From: Flavobacteriaceae bacterium
GTDB taxonomy: Bacteria; Bacteroidota; Bacteroidia; Flavobacteriales; Flavobacteriaceae
Reading direction: 5' to 3'
Assembly: GCA_029245825.1 (NCBI GenBank)
Contig: JAQWON010000066.1
Span: forward strand, 1-9,737
DNA length: 9,737 nt
The position numbers and the translations under genes are program-made. The notes beneath the pieces are model-generated. The model saw nothing but the letters and a program-made list of their open reading frames with translations, was not told the origin of the DNA and made no database searches. Positions within the stretch are counted from its first letter, which is position 1. The number at the start of each line of letters is the position of its first letter. This document shows, piece after piece, positions 1 through 6,767 of this stretch.

Positions 1-536
1 CTGTAATTTTTGGTGATGGAGCTGGGGCTGCTGTAGTTTGTCGTGAAGTTTCTAGCAGTAAAGGAATTCTTTCGTCGCATCTTCACTTTGAAGGTAAACA
101 TGCAGAAGAACTTTCTCTTATTGGACCTAGTACTAATCGTTGGGTCCCTGAAATTATAAAAGCAAATAACCCTGAAGATATTTCATATTACCCATACATG
201 AACGGTCAAATGGTTTTTAAAAATGCTGTTGCTCGTTTTGAACAAGTTATTCTAGAGGGACTAAAAAAAAATAACTTATCCCCTGGAGACATTGATCTTT
301 TAATTCCTCATCAAGCTAATCTTAGAATCTCACAATTTGTCCAGAGAAAATTTGGACTTAAAGATGATCAAGTTTATAACAATATTGAAAAATATGGTAA
401 TACAACTGCTGCTTCAATTCCAATTGCATTAACTGAAGCATGGGAATCTGGTGAAATTAATAGCGGAGATAATATTGTTCTAGCTGCATTTGGCAGTGGC
501 TTTACATGGGGTAGTGTAATCATAAAATGGCAATGA
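1..536 (+). CDS. fabH: 3-oxoacyl-ACP synthase III (KAS III), 3' part only
   Basis: The gene enters from the left edge (first full codon at position 3); about 177 C-terminal residues of an expected 320-350 are visible. KAS III condenses an acyl-CoA with malonyl-ACP to start fatty-acid synthesis in the cytoplasm. The visible part has the glycine-rich GDGAGA stretch at the left edge, the IPHQAN motif with catalytic His at 309-311, and the NTTAAS motif with catalytic Asn at 399-401. It ends with the usual GSGFTWGS segment. The catalytic Cys lies outside the window. The stop codon overlaps the start of the next gene (ATGA), so the two are probably co-translated. Flavobacteria often carry more than one fabH-like gene, so whether this is the main initiating enzyme or a paralogue is not decidable here. 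The family assignment is firm. Confidence 0.93.
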   Translation, partial: VIFGDGAGAAVVCREVSSSKGILSSHLHFEGKHAEELSLIGPSTNRWVPEIIKANNPEDISYYPYMNGQMVFKNAVARFEQVILEGLKKNNLSPGDIDLLIPHQANLRISQFVQRKFGLKDDQVYNNIEKYGNTTAASIPIALTEAWESGEINSGDNIVLAAFGSGFTWGSVIIKWQ

Positions 537-889
537 AAACTCTTGTTTTAGGAGCTTCATTAAATGAAGAGAGATTTTCAAATAAAGCTATTGAAAGATT
601 AATTGAATCTGGTCATGAAGTGTATGCAATTGGTAATAAAAAGGGGGAAATTTCTAATGTGTCAATTAACACTGATTTTCTACACATTGAAAATGTTCAT
701 ACAGTAACAATTTACTTGTCAAAGAAAATTCAAAAATTATACTACGACTATATTGTTAGATTAAAACCAAAAAGAGTTTTATTCAATCCTGGAGCAGAAA
801 ATATTGAATTTTCAAATATTTTGATCAAAAAAGAAATTTACTTTGAAAACGCTTGTACTCTTGTTTTACTTTCTACTAATCAGTATTAG
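533..889 (+). CDS. CoA-binding domain protein (YccU-like), small Rossmann fold
   Basis: This encodes a 118-residue protein made of a single CoA_binding_2-type Rossmann domain. The N-terminal GAS motif (residues 7-9) after a hydrophobic strand is the expected nucleotide-binding turn, and residues 14-19 (RFSNKA) match the family. The central FNPGAEN segment and the C-terminal ENACTLVLL segment are also typical. An ATG at 527 would add two residues. I prefer the ATG at 533 because family members begin directly with the MKTLVLGAS-type strand and because it gives an ATGA overlap with the upstream synthase gene. The molecular role of these small proteins is not established; CoA or a related nucleotide is the presumed ligand. 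The last 24 bases overlap the end of the convergent symporter gene. Confidence 0.88.
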   Translation: MKTLVLGASLNEERFSNKAIERLIESGHEVYAIGNKKGEISNVSINTDFLHIENVHTVTIYLSKKIQKLYYDYIVRLKPKRVLFNPGAENIEFSNILIKKEIYFENACTLVLLSTNQY

Positions 890-2326
890 TCCTATAAAAG
901 TGATAAATCCATTTAAAGGCAATAATTCATAACCGAATTCATACCCAAATAAAATTTCTTTATCTAGATTACCAATAAAAAAAACAAATAAAATTGACAA
1001 AATCACTATCAGCCAGACATAATTATCATTTATTTTATAGGGTGTGAAAATTCCAAATGAAAAAAGCCCTAATAAAGGTCCATAGGTATATGATGCTATG
1101 GTTAATAATCCATCAATAACATTTCTGTCTAAAAAATACTTAAAAATTATTACCACAAAAACGAGTACAAGACTCATCATAACATGTACTATTTTTCTAA
1201 TCTTTCTTTGCTTCTTTTTAGGCTTTTTTTTAAGTTTTAAAAAATCTATACTAAATGACGTAGTAAGAGAAGTTAAGGCGCTATCTGCACTACTATAGGC
1301 AGCTGCAATTAGCCCAAGTATAAAGGTTGTTCCAACAAAAATTCCCAAATCACCATTTATTGCAACTTCTGGGAATAATAAATCTGTTTTCCGTATTCCA
1401 TCCATTAAAGGGATTTGAATATTGTTTTTTTGAGAATATATATATATGAGCGCTCCCACAAACAAAAAAAGTAATGTTACAATTACTAGAACAAAACTGA
1501 AAACAACCATATTTTTTTGGGCTTCTTTTAAGTTTTTACAAGTCAGGTTTTTTTGCATCATGTCTTGATCCAGTCCTGTCATACATATTGTTATAAATAC
1601 ACCTCCAATAAAATGTTTAAAAAAATTATTTCGAACTAGAAAATCATCAAAAACAAAAATTTCATTGTATTGATTAAATTCATTAGACATTAAAAAATCA
1701 TTAAAGTTCCACTGCAAAGATTTCAACATAAAAATCAGAGTTACTAAAACTGATATAATCATTAATAATGTTTGCAATGTATCTGTCCAGACTATTGTTT
1801 TAATTCCTCCTCTTTGAGTGTAAACCCATATCAATAAAATTGAAATGACAACAGTTATTTCAAAAGGAACTCCCCATGCTTCAAAAATGAATTGTTGCAT
1901 TACAATGGCAACTAAAAATAACCTGAAGCTAGCTCCTAAGACCCGTGATATAAAAAAAGAAGATGCTCCAACAAGGTGACTATTTTTTCCAAAACGAATG
2001 TTTAAGTATTCATAAATAGAGGTTAACTTGTAATTGTAATAAATAGGCAGTAGTATATATGCGACAAAGAAATAACCAATAAGATATCCCATAACTACTT
2101 GAAAGTAAGTAAATCCAGATGCACCTACCCATCCAGGAACAGAAATAAAAGTTACCCCTGAAAGAGAGGCTCCAACCATTCCAAAAGCAACCAAATACCA
2201 TGGAGAACTTTTGTTTGCTGTAAAAAATGTATGATTGTCATCTTTTTTACTAGTAAAGAATGAAATTACAAGTAATATCAAAAAATAACAGATAATTAAA
2301 GTTAGTATAAATAAAGGACTAATCAT
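866..2326 (-). CDS. Sodium:solute symporter (SSS family)
   Basis: This encodes a 486-residue polytopic inner-membrane protein, about the usual SSS length, with roughly 13 hydrophobic segments starting at residue 4. SSS carriers use the sodium gradient to import sugars, amino acids, vitamins or similar solutes. Family hallmarks are the GASLSG stretch (52-57), the RVLGASFRLFLVA segment (128-140), WTDTLQ (180-185), GLDQDMMQKN (251-260) and the serine/threonine-rich segment at 341-358 (AAAYSSADSAL and following), where the sodium-site hydroxyls are expected. A lysine-rich cytoplasmic loop lies at 364-379. The substrate cannot be told from sequence. The gene converges on the CoA-binding gene with a 24-base overlap and diverges from recR. 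I recall this CoA-binding/symporter/recR grouping from other flavobacteria, so the location appears ancestral rather than acquired. Confidence 0.92.
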   Translation of the reverse strand: MISPLFILTLIICYFLILLVISFFTSKKDDNHTFFTANKSSPWYLVAFGMVGASLSGVTFISVPGWVGASGFTYFQVVMGYLIGYFFVAYILLPIYYNYKLTSIYEYLNIRFGKNSHLVGASSFFISRVLGASFRLFLVAIVMQQFIFEAWGVPFEITVVISILLIWVYTQRGGIKTIVWTDTLQTLLMIISVLVTLIFMLKSLQWNFNDFLMSNEFNQYNEIFVFDDFLVRNNFFKHFIGGVFITICMTGLDQDMMQKNLTCKNLKEAQKNMVVFSFVLVIVTLLFLFVGALIYIYSQKNNIQIPLMDGIRKTDLLFPEVAINGDLGIFVGTTFILGLIAAAYSSADSALTSLTTSFSIDFLKLKKKPKKKQRKIRKIVHVMMSLVLVFVVIIFKYFLDRNVIDGLLTIASYTYGPLLGLFSFGIFTPYKINDNYVWLIVILSILFVFFIGNLDKEILFGYEFGYELLPLNGFITFIGLILISRK

Positions 2327-2343
2327 TTAACCGTATTGAACTT

Positions 2344-2370
2344 CAAATATAAGAATTCATGTCTATCAAA
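2344..2370 (-). promoter_or_regulatory. Candidate Bacteroidota-type promoter for the symporter gene
   Basis: On the minus strand, 2351-2344 reads TATATTTG, a full match to the Bacteroidota -7 pattern TAnnTTTG. A TTTG lies upstream at 2370-2367, separated by 15 bases, which is shorter than the usual 17-23. The implied start would lie about 10-14 bases before the symporter ATG. The -7 match is clear; the short spacer makes the assignment tentative. Confidence 0.4.
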
Positions 2371-2389
2371 ATATTTATTACTTTGCAGA

Positions 2390-3001
2390 GTGGAATTTTC
2401 ATCAAAATTACTTCAAAGTGCTGTTGATGACATAGCTCAGTTGCCTGGTATAGGTAAAAGAACTGCTTTAAGATTGGCATTACATATTTTAAAACTTCCA
2501 AAGTCTTCAACTAATCAGTTAGCAAATTCCCTAATTAATTTTAGAGAAAAAATCAAATTTTGTAAAAGCTGTAACAATTTATCCGATTCAATTATTTGTG
2601 ATATATGTTCTAATGATAAAAGGGATAAGCAAATTTTGTGTGTTGTTCAGGATATAAGAGATGTTATTGCAGTAGAAAACACTCAGCAATTTAAAGGATA
2701 TTATCATGTTTTGGGAGGTATTATTTCTCCTATAGATGGTGTGGGACCTCAGGATTTAAATGTTGATTCTTTAATTGAAAAAGTTAAAAAAGAAGAAATA
2801 AAGGAAATAATTTTTGCTCTTAGCTCTACAATGGAAGCTGAAACAACTATTTTTTATTTGTATAAACTTTTATTGAAGTATAAGGTTGTAATTTCAGTTA
2901 TAGCTAAAGGTATTTCAGTTGGAGATGAGCTTGAATACACAGATGAGATAACGTTAGGCAGAAGTATTATGAAGAGGGTGCCATATGAAAGTTCAGCATA
3001 A
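2390..3001 (+). CDS. recR: Recombination mediator protein RecR
   Basis: RecR works with RecO (and RecF) to load RecA on SSB-coated gaps during recombinational DNA repair. I place the start at the GTG at 2390, giving 203 residues, the normal family length. The protein then begins with the conserved EFSSKLL segment, whereas the in-frame ATG at 2336 adds 18 unconserved residues. Visible parts, numbered from the GTG, are a helix-hairpin-helix around LPGIGKRTA (18-26), a four-cysteine zinc site (C58, C61, C70, C73), and a Toprim domain from about 81 with the HVLGG and SPIDGVGP stretches (106-120). The C-terminus is normal (GRSIMKRVPYE). One oddity is Gln87, where a Toprim Glu is usual. It is divergent from the symporter gene and 78 bases upstream of the E2 gene. 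Confidence 0.95.
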   Translation: MEFSSKLLQSAVDDIAQLPGIGKRTALRLALHILKLPKSSTNQLANSLINFREKIKFCKSCNNLSDSIICDICSNDKRDKQILCVVQDIRDVIAVENTQQFKGYYHVLGGIISPIDGVGPQDLNVDSLIEKVKKEEIKEIIFALSSTMEAETTIFYLYKLLLKYKVVISVIAKGISVGDELEYTDEITLGRSIMKRVPYESSA

Positions 3002-3032
3002 GAGTACTAATTTTTTTGTAAATCATTTTAGA

Positions 3033-3062
3033 ATCAAATAATCTATAAATTTGATATTTTTG
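3033..3062 (+). promoter_or_regulatory. Intergenic control region before the E2 gene (hairpin plus two -7-like elements)
   Basis: The 78-base gap between recR and the E2 gene contains two matches to TAnnTTTG: TAAATTTG at 3046-3053 and TATTTTTG at 3055-3062. Neither has a TTTG at the right distance upstream; the nearest, 3015-3018, is 27 bases before the first. The same stretch has a perfect 7-base inverted repeat (ATCAAAT at 3033-3039 and ATTTGAT at 3049-3055) followed by a T-rich run. It could therefore be a weak recR terminator, a promoter for the E2 operon, or both. The sequence does not decide between them. Confidence 0.35.
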
Positions 3063-3079
3063 TTCTTTAGATTCAACTT

Positions 3080-4378
3080 ATGGGAAAGTATTTTTTAAAA
3101 CTTCCAAAAATGGGTGAGAGCATTGCTGAAGCAACTCTAATCAAATGGTTAAAGGAGGAAGGCGATACAATAGATATTGATGAGTCAGTTGTTGAGATTG
3201 CAACTGATAAAGTTGATTCTGATATTCCTTCAGAGGTTAAGGGTATCTTAAAAGAGAAGAAATTTTCAGAGAATGATGTTATAAAAGTAGGTGAGATTAT
3301 TGGTGTGATAGAAACCGATAAGGATGATATAAACGAATTTGAAGATGACATAGATGGTCGAATAGAAAGAGAAATCGGAAAACAGGAATCTGTTAGTGTG
3401 CCTTTTGTAGAATCAGAAAGGGAGTCAACAATTTTTTTTAAGGAAAATAAAACCGATGAACTAAAAAATAATTTAGATAAAAAGTTTTTATCACCATTAG
3501 TAAAAAATATTATTAAAAAGGAAAATATTATTCCTGAAGAACTTGAGAAAATTTCTGGAACAGGAAAAAATGGGAGAATTACTAAAAAGGATATTTTGTT
3601 ATATCTCAACACAAGGAAACCTGGTTCATCTCAAGAAATAAATTCTCATCACGATATTGTATTAGGAACTCAAGATAAAATAATTGAAATGTCAAGAATG
3701 ACTAGGTTAACTGCTGCCAATATGATAGCCAGTAAACAAACCTCAGCTCATGTTCAATCCTTTGTTGAAGCAGATGTAACTGATTTATGGAATTGGAGAG
3801 AAAAAATTAAAAATTCTTATCAGACTAGAGAAGGAGAAAAATTAACTTTCACACCTCTTTTTATAACCGCTTTAATCAAGGCAATAAAAGATTTTCCCTT
3901 GCTCAACAGTTCAGTTGATGGTGACAAAATAATTCAAAAAAAATCTATAAATATTTCTATGGCAACAGCTCTTAATGATGGAAGTTTAATAGTTCCTGTA
4001 ATTCATAATGCTGATCATTTAAATCTTGTAGGACTCTCAAAAGTAGTAAATGATCTCGCCTCTAGATCAAGAAATCAATCATTAAAGCCAGAAGAAGTTC
4101 AAGGGGGAACATTTACTATTACTAATGTTGGAAATTTCGGATCATTGATGGGTACCCCAATAATTAATCAACCTCAAGTTGGAATAGTTGCTATTGGTGT
4201 AATCAGGAAGGTTCCTTCAGTTATTGAAACTCCAGAAGGAGATTTTATAGGGATAAGAAGAAAAGTCATGCTTTCCCACACCTACGATCACAGAATTATC
4301 AATGGTGCAATGGGAGGGAATTTTGTTAAAAAAATGGCAGATTATCTTGATCAGTGGGATAAAAACTTAATCATTTAA
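3080..4378 (+). CDS. 2-oxoacid dehydrogenase complex E2 (dihydrolipoyl acyltransferase)
   Basis: This is the 432-residue core subunit of a lipoamide-dependent dehydrogenase complex, which transfers the acyl group from lipoyl-lysine to CoA. One lipoyl domain spans about residues 4-78, with the lipoylated lysine at K44 in the ATDKVDSD motif. A charged, acidic linker follows, then the peripheral subunit-binding domain (about 136-173, with the GTGKNGRI signature) and the catalytic domain (about 200-428). The active-site His is H404 in SHTYDH. The usual HxxxDG motif reads HRIING, with Asn408 for Asp. No E1 or E3 gene is adjacent, so the substrate cannot be read from context. The single lipoyl domain and N-terminal sequence resemble flavobacterial E2s usually labelled branched-chain or generic 2-oxoacid. 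It is the first gene of a run with 1-, 3- and 11-base gaps. Confidence 0.93.
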   Translation: MGKYFLKLPKMGESIAEATLIKWLKEEGDTIDIDESVVEIATDKVDSDIPSEVKGILKEKKFSENDVIKVGEIIGVIETDKDDINEFEDDIDGRIEREIGKQESVSVPFVESERESTIFFKENKTDELKNNLDKKFLSPLVKNIIKKENIIPEELEKISGTGKNGRITKKDILLYLNTRKPGSSQEINSHHDIVLGTQDKIIEMSRMTRLTAANMIASKQTSAHVQSFVEADVTDLWNWREKIKNSYQTREGEKLTFTPLFITALIKAIKDFPLLNSSVDGDKIIQKKSINISMATALNDGSLIVPVIHNADHLNLVGLSKVVNDLASRSRNQSLKPEEVQGGTFTITNVGNFGSLMGTPIINQPQVGIVAIGVIRKVPSVIETPEGDFIGIRRKVMLSHTYDHRIINGAMGGNFVKKMADYLDQWDKNLII

Positions 4379-4379
4379 T

Positions 4380-5147
4380 ATGCTTCTTAATCTTGAAAGG
4401 CCAATTTGTTTTTTTGATTTAGAGACAACAGGGATTAGTATTGTCAAAGATAGAATTGTTGAAATAGGAATTATTAAAATTTTTCCTGATGGCAAACAGA
4501 ATGAAAAAATTTGGAGAGTGAATCCTGAATGTCCAATTCCAAATGAGGCTACTCTGATACATGGAATTACAGACTTAGATGTTAAAAACGAACCTTCTTT
4601 TAAGGATTTGTCTAATGATATTTACAATTTCATTAAAAATTCAGATTTAGCAGGATATAATTCAGACAGGTTTGATATTCCTCTTTTAGTAGAAGAAATG
4701 TTAAGAGCTGATATTAATTTTAATTTTGACAATGTAAAGACTATTGATGTTCAAACTATTTTTCATAAAATGGAGCAAAGAAATCTTTCTGCAGCTTTGA
4801 AGTTTTATTGTGATAAAGAACATAAAGATGCTCATTCTGCTTTGGCTGATACTAGGGCAACTTATGAGGTCCTAAATGGTCAACTAAAAAAATATAGTGA
4901 ATTAAATAGGGATGTTAATTTTCTAAGCGAATTTTCTACTAATTCTAAGTTTGCAGACTTTGCTGGGTTTATTATTTATGATAAAGATGGTGAGGAATCT
5001 TTTTCATTTGGAAAACACAAAGGTCAAAAAGTTAAAATAGTTATGCAAAAGGAACCTGGTTATTTTGGATGGATCATGAATGCAGATTTTCCTATCTATA
5101 CAAAAAAGGTTTTGACAGCTATAAGATTAAAAAACTCAAATATTTAG
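4380..5147 (+). CDS. DEDDh-family 3'-5' exonuclease (DnaQ-like)
   Basis: This encodes a 255-residue protein with an N-terminal exonuclease domain (about 8-172) related to the DNA polymerase III epsilon subunit. The metal-binding residues of the DEDDh group are all visible: D13 and E15 in FFDLETTG, D99 in RFDIPLL, and the HxAxxD-type motif with H152 and D157 (AHSALADT). About 85 residues follow, including a glycine/lysine-rich patch (FSFGKHKGQK, 208-217) and a PGYFGWI segment that resembles the C-terminal extension of exonuclease-X-like or DUF3820 proteins. It should remove nucleotides from 3' ends of DNA or RNA; whether it acts as a polymerase proofreader or in repair or RNA turnover is not determined. 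It starts one base after the E2 stop, implying translational coupling. Confidence 0.9.
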   Translation: MLLNLERPICFFDLETTGISIVKDRIVEIGIIKIFPDGKQNEKIWRVNPECPIPNEATLIHGITDLDVKNEPSFKDLSNDIYNFIKNSDLAGYNSDRFDIPLLVEEMLRADINFNFDNVKTIDVQTIFHKMEQRNLSAALKFYCDKEHKDAHSALADTRATYEVLNGQLKKYSELNRDVNFLSEFSTNSKFADFAGFIIYDKDGEESFSFGKHKGQKVKIVMQKEPGYFGWIMNADFPIYTKKVLTAIRLKNSNI

Positions 5148-5150
5148 AAG

Positions 5151-5762
5151 GTGAAATTTATTTGTGTTGGCAAAAATTATTCCGAACATATTAAAGAGAT
5201 GGGAACTGAAAAACCCTCCGAACCAGTTATTTTTATTAAGCCAGACTCATCATTAATACAAAAGAATAGCCCTTTTATCATTCCTTCTTTTTCAAACATA
5301 ATCCATTATGAAATAGAAGTTTTAGTTTTAATTAATAGATTGGGACGGCATATAGATGAAGAATTTTCACACAAATATTATGATAAGATAACTGTTGGAG
5401 TTGATTTTACCGCTCGTGATTATCAAAGTGAATTGAAAAAAAAGGGATTGCCATGGGAAAAATCAAAGGCTTTTGACGGTTCTGCCTTGGTAGGCGAGTG
5501 GAAAGATAAAAATACATTTGATGATTTAAAAAACTTAGAATTTTATTTGTTGAAAAATGACGAAAAAGTTCAACATTCAAATATATCTAAAATGTTATGG
5601 GGAATAGATGAATTAATTTCTCATAGTTCAAAATTTTTCACATTGAAAATAGGCGATGTTTTATTTACTGGCACACCATCAGGAGTAGGTCTAGTAGAAA
5701 AAAATGATTTTCTTGAAGGCTATTTGAATGACGAAAAACTTTTCTCAATTAAAGTAAAATAA
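5151..5762 (+). CDS. Fumarylacetoacetate hydrolase family protein (FAHD1/YcgM-like)
   Basis: This encodes a 203-residue single-domain FAH-fold protein. The start is GTG at 5151, three bases after the exonuclease stop; it gives the expected MKFICVGKNYSEH opening of the short FAH group. Metal ligands fit E54 and E56 in HYEIEV and D85 in VGVDFTARD. Other hallmarks are the KSKAFDG segment (104-110) and FTGTPSGVG near the C-terminus (172-180). Relatives hydrolyse acylpyruvates or act on oxaloacetate (decarboxylation or tautomerisation), in the cytoplasm with a divalent metal. Without tyrosine-catabolism genes nearby, a role in that pathway is unlikely; a metabolite-repair or oxaloacetate-handling role is a reasonable inference. 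It sits within the E2-exonuclease-FAH-cinA run. Confidence 0.92.
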   Translation: MKFICVGKNYSEHIKEMGTEKPSEPVIFIKPDSSLIQKNSPFIIPSFSNIIHYEIEVLVLINRLGRHIDEEFSHKYYDKITVGVDFTARDYQSELKKKGLPWEKSKAFDGSALVGEWKDKNTFDDLKNLEFYLLKNDEKVQHSNISKMLWGIDELISHSSKFFTLKIGDVLFTGTPSGVGLVEKNDFLEGYLNDEKLFSIKVK

Positions 5763-5773
5763 TTTGTTTTTAG

Positions 5774-6262
5774 ATGACTGATAAAGAAAAAAAACCAGTT
5801 GATTATTTAGTTATTAATGAACTAAATAAACAATCTCTAACAATTTCAGTTGCTGAAAGTTGTACTGGTGGTAAAATTGCATCTTTGATTACCAGTAAAC
5901 CTGGCGCTTCTTCATATTTCAAAGGCAGTTTGGTTTGTTATTCAGAAAGCTCTAAAATAAATATTTTGAATATTTCTAAAGATTTGATAGAGTCTAAGGG
6001 ATCGGTTAGTAAGGAGATTGCAAGTGAAATGGCGACTAATGTTAAACTTTTATTTAATAGCAACATTGCTATATCAGTTACTGGTAATGCGGGCCCCAGG
6101 AGAGGAGATTTAAAAAAAAATATTGGAACAATTTTTATTGGCATAGCAAAATCATCTAGAGTTGAAGTCTATAAATTTTATTTTTCAGGAGATCGAGAGA
6201 ATATTATAAATAATGCAGTTAAACAATCTTTTAATTTAATTTATAAGGAGCTAATTAAGTAA
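5774..6262 (+). CDS. Stand-alone CinA C-terminal domain protein (PncC-like NMN amidohydrolase)
   Basis: This encodes 162 residues covering only the CinA C-terminal domain. Proteins of this type (E. coli PncC/YgaD) deamidate nicotinamide mononucleotide to nicotinate mononucleotide in NAD recycling. Likely active-site residues are present: S29 in AESCTGG, Y56 and K61 in VCYSESSK, and R141 in SGDREN. The TGxAGP motif is at 103-108 but is followed by RRGD rather than the common glycine-rich turn. The N-terminal MoaB-like (ADP-ribose pyrophosphatase/COG1058) domain of full-length CinA, about 415 residues, is absent. The gap to the FAH gene is only 11 bases, so no remnant can be hidden there. Related flavobacteria, as I recall, have full-length CinA before rpmB. 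Function by family is likely but not proven. Confidence 0.88.
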   Translation: MTDKEKKPVDYLVINELNKQSLTISVAESCTGGKIASLITSKPGASSYFKGSLVCYSESSKINILNISKDLIESKGSVSKEIASEMATNVKLLFNSNIAISVTGNAGPRRGDLKKNIGTIFIGIAKSSRVEVYKFYFSGDRENIINNAVKQSFNLIYKELIK

Positions 6263-6283
6263 TAAATTAATATTTTCAAAATT

Positions 6284-6313
6284 TTTGTAACTCCATAAAA
6301 TGATGTAGATTTG
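6284..6313 (+). promoter_or_regulatory. Bacteroidota-type promoter for rpmB-rpmG-DUF4295
   Basis: TTTG at 6284-6287 and TAGATTTG at 6306-6313 match the Bacteroidota -33/-7 pattern (TTTG, then TAnnTTTG) with an 18-base spacer, within the accepted range. The expected start, about 6 bases after the -7 box, leaves a leader of roughly 12-15 bases before the rpmB ATG at 6333. It lies in the 70-base gap that separates the ribosomal cluster from the cinA-like gene. This is the best promoter match in the window. Confidence 0.65.
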
Positions 6314-6332
6314 CCTGCTATTAAATAATTTT

Positions 6333-6569
6333 ATGTCAAAAATCTGTCAAATAACTGGTAAACGAGTAATGTTTGGTAATAATGTGTCAAAGTCAATTAA
6401 TAAAACACGACGCAGATTTGACCTTAATTTAATAAAGAAACGTTTTTTTATTCCCAATGAGAATAAATGGATTACTCTTAAAATCAAGGCATCCGTATTG
6501 AGAACAATCAATAAAAAAGGGATAAGTGCTGTTATTAAAGAAGCACGTCTTCAGGGTATTTTAAAATAA
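6333..6569 (+). CDS. rpmB: 50S ribosomal protein L28 (bL28)
   Basis: This encodes a 78-residue basic protein of the large ribosomal subunit. The N-terminal SKICQITGKR opening and the following GNNVS segment are the L28 signature; TRRRFDLNL and the C-terminal ISAVIKEA segment fit the Bacteroidota form. It has only one cysteine, so it is the zinc-free type. It is the first gene of a three-gene set with rpmG (7-base gap) and the DUF4295 gene, behind a good promoter match. The ATG start has no Shine-Dalgarno sequence, only an AT-rich leader, as is usual in this phylum. Confidence 0.97.
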   Translation: MSKICQITGKRVMFGNNVSKSINKTRRRFDLNLIKKRFFIPNENKWITLKIKASVLRTINKKGISAVIKEARLQGILK

Positions 6570-6576
6570 ATTTTTT

Positions 6577-6759
6577 ATGGCAAAAAAGAGTAATAGGATT
6601 CAGGTAATTTTAGAGTGTACTGAGCATAAGGATTCAGGACTTCCAGGGACGTCACGTTATATTACTACTAAGAATAAGAAAAATAGTCCTGATCGTATAG
6701 AAATTAAAAAATTTAACCCTATCCTAAAGCGAATGACTTTACATAAAGAGATAAAATAG
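6577..6759 (+). CDS. rpmG: 50S ribosomal protein L33 (bL33)
   Basis: This encodes a 60-residue basic protein of the large subunit near the E site. The opening MAKKSNRIQVILECTEHK, the SRYITTKNKKN core and the C-terminal FNPILKRMTLHKE segment are characteristic of L33. Only one cysteine (C14) is present, so the CxxC pairs of the zinc-binding type are missing; this is the zinc-independent type, matching the neighbouring L28. It sits 7 bases after rpmB and 8 bases before the DUF4295 gene. Confidence 0.97.
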   Translation: MAKKSNRIQVILECTEHKDSGLPGTSRYITTKNKKNSPDRIEIKKFNPILKRMTLHKEIK

Positions 6760-6767
6760 TATAAATT

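Noticed and set aside
1098..1298. Plus-strand open frame of 66 codons
   Set aside because: It lies wholly inside the symporter gene on the other strand and has no family resemblance; treated as a shadow.
2010..2201. Minus-strand open frame of 63 codons
   Set aside because: It is an out-of-frame reading of the symporter gene; the main frame has clear SSS motifs.
2336..2389. ATG-initiated 18-residue N-terminal extension of RecR
   Set aside because: The extension is unlike RecR N-termini; the GTG at 2390 gives the conserved opening and the normal length, and 2336 overlaps the probable symporter promoter.
3073..3612. Minus-strand open frame of 179 codons
   Set aside because: It is opposite the E2 lipoyl and linker regions and is serine-rich with no recognisable domain; it is an antisense artefact.
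6112..6120. Nine-A run in the cinA-like gene, and a similar run at 8307-8315 in rimO, as possible frameshift sites
   Set aside because: Both proteins read through in one frame with conserved sequence on each side, so no frameshift is needed.
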